Part shown: positions 23,855-29,568 of the stretch, piece after piece
How positions within the stretch are numbered: the stretch's first letter is position 1
Layout: every line of letters starts with the position of its first letter
Assembly (NCBI GenBank): GCA_900769905.1
Contig: CAAGIL010000183.1
Span: forward strand, 1 to 29,568
Direction of reading: 5' to 3'
Length of the DNA stretch: 29,568 nt
Origin: Rikenellaceae bacterium
GTDB taxonomy: Bacteria; Bacteroidota; Bacteroidia; Bacteroidales; UBA932
Position numbers and translations under genes: made by a program
The notes under the pieces: generated by a model
Seen by the model: the letters and a program-made list of their open reading frames with translations, nothing else
The model's database searches: none
Told to the model about the DNA's origin: nothing

Positions 23855-23862
23855 TATATTTG
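23855..23862 (+). promoter_or_regulatory. -7 promoter box for the TonB-dependent receptor operon
   Basis: TATATTTG at 23855-23862 matches TAnnTTTG, 35 bases before the receptor ATG. A TTTG at 23827-23830 is 24 bases upstream, longer than the usual spacing, so the -33 assignment is uncertain. The 137-base gap after the nuclease gene also holds a short palindrome CGATAGTATCG (23762-23772) but no convincing terminator. Confidence 0.6.
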
Positions 23863-23897
23863 CGCCGTGCAAATTTTATATTAATTTCTAAGTTATT

Positions 23898-26800
23898 ATG
23901 AACCAGTTGTTTAGGTGTGTACTCTCCTTTATAGGAGCAGTTATTCTATCTACTCTTTGCGTTTTCGCGCAGGTGACTACCTCTTCACTCAACGGTAAGG
24001 TTTCCGATGCCAACGGAGAGCCTGTTCCGGGAGTTGCGGTAGTTGCAGTCCACACTCCTTCAGGCTCGCAGTATCACGCTGTCACCAACGAGGAGGGACG
24101 TTACTTCATCAACGGTATGCGTGCCGGAGGTCCATACACCGTTGAGGTTGTATGCCTTGGCTACCAGACGGTTACCTATACCGACATCACTCTCCAGCTC
24201 GCAGAAAGCTACGCTCTTTCAGCAACTCTCAAGGATGACGCCGAGATGCTTTCCGAAGCAATGGTCATCTCAACTGCGGCCTCAAAGTTCGCTGTCGAGA
24301 AGACCGGAGCCGCTACCAACATCAATAACAGCCAGATCACCTCTCTTCCTACTGTAAGCAGGAGCATCACCGACGTGACCAGGCTTTCCCCTTACGGAGG
24401 CAACGGAATGAGCTTCGCAGGTGCTGACGGACGTACCGCCAACTTCACCGTCGACGGAGCGAACTTCAACAACAACTTCGGTCTTTCTTCCAACCTTCCT
24501 GGTGGCGGCAGCCCTATTTCAATCGATGCCATCGAGGAAATGCAGGTTGTGATTTCCCCTTACGATGTGCGCCAGACCAACTTCATCGGCGGTGGCGTGA
24601 ACGCCATCACCAAGTCAGGTACCAACACCGTCAAGGGAAGCGTATTTTCTTATCATCGCAACGAGAATATGCGAGGCAACGCCATCGAAGGTGAGGACCT
24701 CACCGGTGCCCGTGACAGGGATCGCAACACCACCTACGGCTTCACCCTCGGCGGACCTATCGTGAAGAACAAGCTCTTCTACTTCATCAACGCCGAGTAT
24801 TCCAAGACACCGACCGTAGCAAACCGTTGGAGGGGTTCAGAGGACGGAGTTGCAGATGCTGATGCCAATCTCTCACGCACTACCCTCGCTGACCTCAAGA
24901 CCGTTTCTGACTTTGTCAAGAAAGAGTATGGATACGATACAGGTTCCTGGACTGATTTCCCTGCAGACGAGAGCAATATGAAGATTCTCGGCCGCATCGA
25001 CTGGAACATCTCCGACAAGCATAAGCTCGCAGTGCGTTACAACTACACCCTCAACAGGGTGTGGAATGCACCAAACGGCTCTTCAATGGACGGCGGCTCA
25101 CGTATGCCTAGTGCACGTACTTCCGTGAACTCAATGTCATACGCCAACTCAATGTACTCTATAGACAACATCGTGAACACGGTTTCTTTCGATCTCAACA
25201 GCCGTCTCAGCGACAACCTGTCCAACCAGTTGCTCTTCACTTACTCTAAGCTTGACGATGTTCGCGGCACAAATTCTGAGGACTTCCCGTTCATCGATAT
25301 TCTCAAGACCAAGGATGACGGCAACCAGGACAACTACATCGCCCTCGGTTACGAGCTCTTCACCTGGAACAATGCGGTTCACAACACCGTTGCAAGCATC
25401 AAGGATGACCTTACCTGGTACAATGGCGACCACAAGATTACTGCCGGCGCAAGCTTCGAATATCAGATGGCAGACAACTCATATATGAGAAACGGTACCG
25501 GTTACTACCGCTACGCTTCTCTTGATGACTTCCTCAACAAGAGGGCTCCTGAGACCGTTGCACTCACCTACGGATATGACGGTGAGACCAATCCTGCAGC
25601 CCGCGTACAGTTCTACAAGGCCGGCATCTATGCTCAGGATGACTGGCAGGTAAGCGACAACTTCAAGCTCACCGCAGGTATACGTCTTGACGGCCTCTTC
25701 TTCAACAACGTTGACCTGATGACCAATGCTGCCATCTACTCAATGGACTGGAACCCTGACAACAACGTCAACACCGTTTACAAGAACGGACGTTACGGCC
25801 TCGTGGACGGCAACTATGTTCCTGATGCAAAGGGTGACTATATCCTCACCGATGACGGCAAATATACCACCATCCCTAACCGCAAGTCCATCGACACCGG
25901 AAAGTGGCCTCAGGCTAGTATTACCGTATCTCCACGCATAGGCTTCACCTGGGATGTATTAGGTGACAAGAGCCTCAAGGTTCGCGGAGGTACCGGTCTC
26001 TTCTCTGGCCGTCTCCCTCTCGTGTTCTTTACCAATATGCCTACCAACTCCGGTATGGTTCAGTACCAGGCTGCCTACACCGCAAGCAAGGCTGACCTCT
26101 CCGGATTCGCCGGCGGCATTCTCAAGCGTCAGGATCTCTACAACAAGCTCATCTCTATGGGCTGCCCTGAGACCATCTCTCCTGAGGACGGATCAATTCC
26201 TTCCAACTTCTCAGCGGTGGACTCCAAGTTCAAGATGCCTCAGGTATGGAAGAGCTCCCTCGCAATCGACTACGCTTTCCCTACCTCCTTCCCGTTCTCC
26301 ATCTCTGCTGAAGGTATCTTCAACAAGACCGTCAACGGTGTCGTTCTCCGCGACTGGAGCGTGAAGGATCCTAACGGATTTGCAAGGTTCAACGGTGCTG
26401 ACAACCGTCCTATCTACGAGAACTCAAAGCTTACTTATCTTTCCGATTATACCCCTATAAAGGACGACGCAGGCAACATTACCGGATACAAGCCGGTTTA
26501 CAAGAATATGCCTAACGCATACGTTCTTGAGAACACCAACAAGGGCTATGGCTGGTCAGGTACCTTTACCCTGAATATGGAGCCGGTAGAAGGACTTTCA
26601 ATTATGGCTGCCTACACCCACACTGTCAGCAAGGAACTCACCGGTATGCCTGGTTCCAACGCTTCCTCAGTACTCTCTTACATCGGAACAGTCTATGGAC
26701 CTAACAACCCTGGTCTCCACAACTCACAGTATGTTACCCCTGACCGTGTAGTCGCTTCCCTCACCCACAGTGACCGCAGCGGCAACCACTTCAGCCTTAT

Positions 26801-27356
26801 CTATGAGACCTGGAGGGGCGGCTACAACTACTCTTATATGACTTCCAACGACATCAACGGAGACGGTTTCAACTATGACCTCATCTATATCCCTACCGAT
26901 AAGCAGGTTGCAAACAAGGAATTCCGCTTCGTGTCTGAGGATGACGCAGCCCGCTTCCTGGCCTACGTACACAACAACGAATACCTCAGCGCCAACCAGG
27001 GCAAGTACGCAGAAGCCTACAGCCTGTATTCTCCTTGGGTTCACAGGGTAGACTTCAGCTACAAGCACGACTTCGCCATCAAGGCCGGCAAGAACACCAA
27101 CAAGCTTCAGCTCAGCCTCGATGTGAAGAACGTCCTCAACCTCTTCAACTCCAGCTGGGGTGTAAGCAAGTACCTCAACCCTGCACTCGGATCCGACAAT
27201 CCTCGTATCCTCAAGTATGAGGGTCTTGATGCAGAAGGATATGCTACTTTCTCTACAGCAAAGGCCGTCAACGGAAGTGTTGAGACCTTCGTGCCTCTTC
27301 ACGCTATCGGCCAGTGCTGGTATGCATCCGTGGGTATCAAGTACATGTTCAACTAA
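23898..27356 (+). CDS. Oar-like TonB-dependent receptor with N-terminal carboxypeptidase-regulatory domain
   Basis: A 1152-residue outer-membrane receptor. A signal peptide (residues 1-24, ending LCVFA before Gln25) leads to a carboxypeptidase-regulatory-like beta-sandwich (LNGKVSDANGEPVPGVAVVA to about residue 110), then a plug region (TVSRSITDVTRLSPYG, VDGANFNNNFG, ISPYDVRQTNFIGGGVNAIT), then a long 22-strand-type barrel ending VGIKYMFN. The domain order and size resemble Oar-type receptors more than SusC, and there is no SusD gene next to it; instead a BACON-OB lipoprotein follows after 15 bases. Substrate is unknown. Codon use is strongly biased (AAC, AAG, CTC, GGC), as in highly expressed genes, and contrasts with the AT-rich restriction genes before it. 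Confidence 0.92.
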   Translation: MNQLFRCVLSFIGAVILSTLCVFAQVTTSSLNGKVSDANGEPVPGVAVVAVHTPSGSQYHAVTNEEGRYFINGMRAGGPYTVEVVCLGYQTVTYTDITLQLAESYALSATLKDDAEMLSEAMVISTAASKFAVEKTGAATNINNSQITSLPTVSRSITDVTRLSPYGGNGMSFAGADGRTANFTVDGANFNNNFGLSSNLPGGGSPISIDAIEEMQVVISPYDVRQTNFIGGGVNAITKSGTNTVKGSVFSYHRNENMRGNAIEGEDLTGARDRDRNTTYGFTLGGPIVKNKLFYFINAEYSKTPTVANRWRGSEDGVADADANLSRTTLADLKTVSDFVKKEYGYDTGSWTDFPADESNMKILGRIDWNISDKHKLAVRYNYTLNRVWNAPNGSSMDGGSRMPSARTSVNSMSYANSMYSIDNIVNTVSFDLNSRLSDNLSNQLLFTYSKLDDVRGTNSEDFPFIDILKTKDDGNQDNYIALGYELFTWNNAVHNTVASIKDDLTWYNGDHKITAGASFEYQMADNSYMRNGTGYYRYASLDDFLNKRAPETVALTYGYDGETNPAARVQFYKAGIYAQDDWQVSDNFKLTAGIRLDGLFFNNVDLMTNAAIYSMDWNPDNNVNTVYKNGRYGLVDGNYVPDAKGDYILTDDGKYTTIPNRKSIDTGKWPQASITVSPRIGFTWDVLGDKSLKVRGGTGLFSGRLPLVFFTNMPTNSGMVQYQAAYTASKADLSGFAGGILKRQDLYNKLISMGCPETISPEDGSIPSNFSAVDSKFKMPQVWKSSLAIDYAFPTSFPFSISAEGIFNKTVNGVVLRDWSVKDPNGFARFNGADNRPIYENSKLTYLSDYTPIKDDAGNITGYKPVYKNMPNAYVLENTNKGYGWSGTFTLNMEPVEGLSIMAAYTHTVSKELTGMPGSNASSVLSYIGTVYGPNNPGLHNSQYVTPDRVVASLTHSDRSGNHFSLIYETWRGGYNYSYMTSNDINGDGFNYDLIYIPTDKQVANKEFRFVSEDDAARFLAYVHNNEYLSANQGKYAEAYSLYSPWVHRVDFSYKHDFAIKAGKNTNKLQLSLDVKNVLNLFNSSWGVSKYLNPALGSDNPRILKYEGLDAEGYATFSTAKAVNGSVETFVPLHAIGQCWYASVGIKYMFN

Positions 27357-27371
27357 TAAAGTTGTATAGTT

Positions 27372-28892
27372 ATGAAACTCAAGAATATTTTTGCAACCCT
27401 TCTTGCAGGACTCGTAATATTCAATTCCTGTGAACAGGAGGAGTCAATGTTCCTTTCAGAGGTTCGCGTATCCTCTTCATATATCGGACTTCCTGCTGCC
27501 GGAGGTAGCAAGACCATAACCCTCACCGCAAGCGGAGACTGGGCTATCGACATCCCTGAAACTGTTGCAGGCTGGCTCACCGTAAGCCCTGTGTCCGGAA
27601 AAGCCGGTACCGTGGAGGTGACCTTCACCGCGGCTGAGACCGCTACCACCAACAGCGCAGCTCTCTATGTTATCTGCTCAGGCAAGAGCCAGACCATCAA
27701 CGTTCTCCAGCAGACCAAAAAGGTTGAACTCCCTATCTCTTCATCCAAGGTGGTGAATGCCGCCGAGGACGGAACCACCTGGCGCGTAAAAGGTGTAGTA
27801 AGGGGCATTGAGAATACCACTTACGGCAACTACTACATCGATGACGCTGACGGTTCAGTTTATGTTTATGGTACTCTCAATAACGGTGAGACGAAGAAGT
27901 TTGCCGCCCTCGGAATCGAGGCCGGTGACATCATCACCGTTGAAGGAAAGCGCGGTTCCTACAATGGTAACCCGCAGCTCGTAAACGTGGATGTAATTGC
28001 CATCGAAAAGTCCCTCATCAAGGTTGAGGAGGTTGACCCTGAGAACGCAGAGCTCCCTAAGGAAGGCGGCGTAATCAATGTTACCCTCACCGTAAAGGGT
28101 GACGGCGTGATGGCTGTTGTTCCTGATAATGCAAAGAGCTGGCTCAGCGTTGGAGGAATTGCCGTTGACGGAACCCTTGCCGTAGTTCAGCTGGTTGCAT
28201 CTGCAAACGAGGGCGGAGACCGTAGCGTACAGCTTACCTTCATGACCCCTAAGGGCGATAAGGAATACACCGCTGTGCTAGACGTTACCCAGAAGGGTGC
28301 TATCATCGACGCTACCGCTGCTGAAATCAACGCAGCTGAAGACGGCTCTGTCCAGTACCGCATTACCGGTGTCGTAAGCAAGATCGCCAACACCAAGTAC
28401 GGCAACCTCTATATCAAGGACGCTACCGGAGAGGTATATGTTTACGGAACCAACGATTTCGCGGCATCCGGAATCGAAGAGGACGACATCATCACCGTTG
28501 TAGGTCCTAAGACCTCATACAAGGACGCCCCTCAGATGAAGAATGTCACCGTTGAGAACAGGATTCCTGTCCAGGATATCGACCTCGCATCCTTCCGCGC
28601 CCTTGAGGACAACAAGAATGCCTGGTACAAGATCAGCGGCAAGGTCGTAAAGAGCAGCGAGGAAGGCACCCAGTTCGACCTTGAGAAGTATGGCAACTTC
28701 GCCCTCAGCGACGGTACCACCGAGGTATACGTCTATGGCGTAAAGACCGGTTGGGGTGGAACAAAGGGCCAGTTCGGTACTCTCGAAGTGAAGGAGGGCG
28801 ACGAACTTACCATCATCTGCTACAAGACCAGCTACAAGGGTCTCATAGAGGCTGACGGATGCGTTTACGTATCCCACGTCGCCGCCGAGTAA
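27372..28892 (+). CDS. Modular surface lipoprotein with BACON and OB-fold-like repeats
   Basis: A 506-residue lipoprotein with lipobox cysteine at residue 20 (LVIFNSC), followed at once by acidic EQEE, which resembles the lipoprotein surface-export signal of Bacteroidota (inference). The domain order I read is BACON (about 30-116; SGDWAIDIP, WLTVSPVSGKAG), OB-like unit (about 121-217), a second BACON-like unit (218-311; AKSWLSVGG), a second OB-like unit (313-393) and a third (398-503). The OB-like units share the pattern GxVxxI..T.YGNxYI.DA.G.VYVYGT followed by GI..GDIITVxG...SY...PQ. No catalytic residues are evident; binding of glycan, nucleic acid or protein is possible. It is probably co-transcribed with the receptor, and a terminator follows. 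Confidence 0.8.
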   Translation: MKLKNIFATLLAGLVIFNSCEQEESMFLSEVRVSSSYIGLPAAGGSKTITLTASGDWAIDIPETVAGWLTVSPVSGKAGTVEVTFTAAETATTNSAALYVICSGKSQTINVLQQTKKVELPISSSKVVNAAEDGTTWRVKGVVRGIENTTYGNYYIDDADGSVYVYGTLNNGETKKFAALGIEAGDIITVEGKRGSYNGNPQLVNVDVIAIEKSLIKVEEVDPENAELPKEGGVINVTLTVKGDGVMAVVPDNAKSWLSVGGIAVDGTLAVVQLVASANEGGDRSVQLTFMTPKGDKEYTAVLDVTQKGAIIDATAAEINAAEDGSVQYRITGVVSKIANTKYGNLYIKDATGEVYVYGTNDFAASGIEEDDIITVVGPKTSYKDAPQMKNVTVENRIPVQDIDLASFRALEDNKNAWYKISGKVVKSSEEGTQFDLEKYGNFALSDGTTEVYVYGVKTGWGGTKGQFGTLEVKEGDELTIICYKTSYKGLIEADGCVYVSHVAAE

Positions 28893-28932
28893 TCGGAATT
28901 ACACCTACCGGCACCGACCGGTTTCAATAAAG

Positions 28933-28965
28933 GAAGCTGACTAAGAAATTAGTCGGCTTCTTTTT
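28933..28965 (+). terminator. Intrinsic terminator of the receptor-lipoprotein operon
   Basis: Stem GAAGCTGACTA (28933-28943) with TAGTCGGCTTC (28950-28960), one G-U pair, closing to a GAAA tetraloop if the flanking A-T pair forms, then five T (28961-28965). A small hairpin, ACCGG (28907-28911) with CCGGT (28918-28922), lies just before it. Located 40 bases after the lipoprotein stop. Confidence 0.85.
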
Positions 28966-28984
28966 ATTTTGGACAACAATTATT

Positions 28985-28992
28985 TATATTTG
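28985..28992 (+). promoter_or_regulatory. -7 promoter box for the RhuM-family gene
   Basis: TATATTTG at 28985-28992 matches TAnnTTTG, in an AT-rich gap and 57 bases before the ATG at 29050. The nearest TTTG (28968-28971) is only 13 bases upstream, too close for a standard -33 box. Confidence 0.5.
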
Positions 28993-29049
28993 CCTGTTAG
29001 TTTTTCAATATAATCTTCAGTAGCCAAAAATACTCAACAGTAAACGATT

Positions 29050-29568
29050 ATGGATAAGACCCTCACCATACGCAACAGTACGGCAGAATTCCTCATCTTC
29101 CAACTTGAGAACCGGGAAGATGGTGTTCAACTGCTTTATTCCGACGAAACCCTCTGGCTTACTCAAGATGCTATTTCCTTGCTCTTTGACAAGGGGCGGT
29201 CTACCATTGCAGAGCATCTGCAGAACATCTTTGTCAGCGGGGAACTGGTCGAAGACTCAGTTTGTCGGAAATTCCGACAAACTGCCGCAGACGGGAAAAA
29301 TTACCAGGTGAAATACTACAATCTAGATGCAGTGATATCTGTAGGTTATCGCGTCAACTCTGTAAGAGCCACCCAGTTCCGCCAGTGGTGTACCAATATT
29401 CTCCGACAATTTGCCATACAAGGCTATGTAATTGACAAACAGCGTATGGAGAACGGAACCTTCCTGAATATTGATTACTTTGAGCAACTACTGGATGAAA
29501 TCCGGGAAATCCGGCTCAGCGAACGCCGCTTCTACCAAAAGATTACTGACATCTATGCCACGGCCATA
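29050..29568 (+). CDS. RhuM-family protein (partial, cut by the window end)
   Basis: An open frame of 173 codons from the ATG at 29050 to the last base, with no stop. It matches the RhuM family, named after a gene on Salmonella pathogenicity island 3 and common in mobile and defence regions of Bacteroidota. Recognisable segments are ETLWLTQDAISLLF (a helix-turn-helix-like N-terminal unit), IAEHLQNIFVSGELVEDSV, TAADGKNYQVKYYNLDAVIS, VGYRVNSVRATQFRQW, and the start of the C-terminal part RRFYQKITDIYATAI. Molecular function is not established; DNA binding is inferred from the N-terminal unit. It has its own promoter box after a terminator, so it is a separate unit. A perfect inverted repeat lies inside it at 29258-29284. 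Confidence 0.85.
   Translation, partial: MDKTLTIRNSTAEFLIFQLENREDGVQLLYSDETLWLTQDAISLLFDKGRSTIAEHLQNIFVSGELVEDSVCRKFRQTAADGKNYQVKYYNLDAVISVGYRVNSVRATQFRQWCTNILRQFAIQGYVIDKQRMENGTFLNIDYFEQLLDEIREIRLSERRFYQKITDIYATAI
29258..29284. repeat. Perfect 13+1+13 inverted repeat inside the RhuM gene
   Basis: CAGTTTGTCGGAA (29258-29270) and TTCCGACAAACTG (29272-29284) are exact reverse complements around a single A at 29271. In the coding frame it spans codons for SVCRKFRQT. As RNA it could form a 12-base-pair hairpin with a three-base loop; as DNA it is a 27-base symmetric site. Confidence 0.9.

Noticed and set aside
23898..28892. A SusC/SusD polysaccharide utilisation locus
   Set aside because: The receptor is Oar-like, the second gene has BACON and OB-like domains instead of a SusD TPR fold, and no glycoside hydrolase or sensor is adjacent.

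Overview
The window comes from a Bacteroidales-type member of the Bacteroidota with a fairly high-GC genome. The evidence is repeated -7 boxes of the form TAnnTTTG (often TATCTTTG) instead of sigma70 -10 boxes, and several families typical of the phylum: a DUF2723/GT117 membrane protein, DUF4271, GldH, a PG0541-type transporter-associated protein, BACON domains, an Oar-like TonB-dependent receptor, and MiaA/TrmB/HolB variants of Bacteroidota type. Genes are packed tightly. Many are joined by ATGA, TGATG or GTGA overlaps, and no gap exceeds about 240 bases.

Layout. 1-180: 3' end of an unrecognised plus-strand gene, whose stop overlaps the stop of a large minus-strand DUF2723/GT117 membrane protein (177-3248). 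A short divergent promoter region separates that gene from a plus-strand cluster (3331-6645): SUI1/eIF1-like factor, DUF4271 membrane protein, HemD, RnpA, YidD and Lgt. 6724-12520 is a four-gene RND efflux operon (TolC-like channel, membrane-fusion lipoprotein, AcrB-type pump, small PG0541-type protein) closed by a strong terminator. 12590-18463 is a long plus-strand run: thioredoxin, small beta-barrel protein, LOG-family hydrolase, long-chain polyprenyl synthase, DNA polymerase III delta', RicT/PSP1 protein, GldH-like lipoprotein and TrmB. It meets head-on, with a single-base gap, a minus-strand operon metK-smpB-miaA (20988 down to 18465).

The metK leader carries a close match to the SAM-II riboswitch, ending at the metK start codon, so SAM probably feeds back on its own synthesis. 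Right of it is an AT-richer, probably acquired type II restriction-modification pair of the BsuBI/PstI family (21230-23760; predicted site CTGCAG). Then come an Oar-like TonB-dependent receptor (23898-27356) with a downstream multi-domain lipoprotein (BACON-OB-BACON-OB-OB, 27372-28892), a terminator, and the 5' part of a RhuM-family gene cut by the window end (29050-29568).

Most of the window is core metabolism and information processing. The parts most worth a second look are the riboswitch, the restriction island with its repeat-bearing upstream region, a MiaA lacking most of its usual insertion region, the modular lipoprotein beside the receptor, and a perfect 13+1+13 inverted repeat inside the RhuM gene. 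No rRNA, tRNA, CRISPR array or insertion sequence was seen. Coordinates of short motifs were counted by hand.
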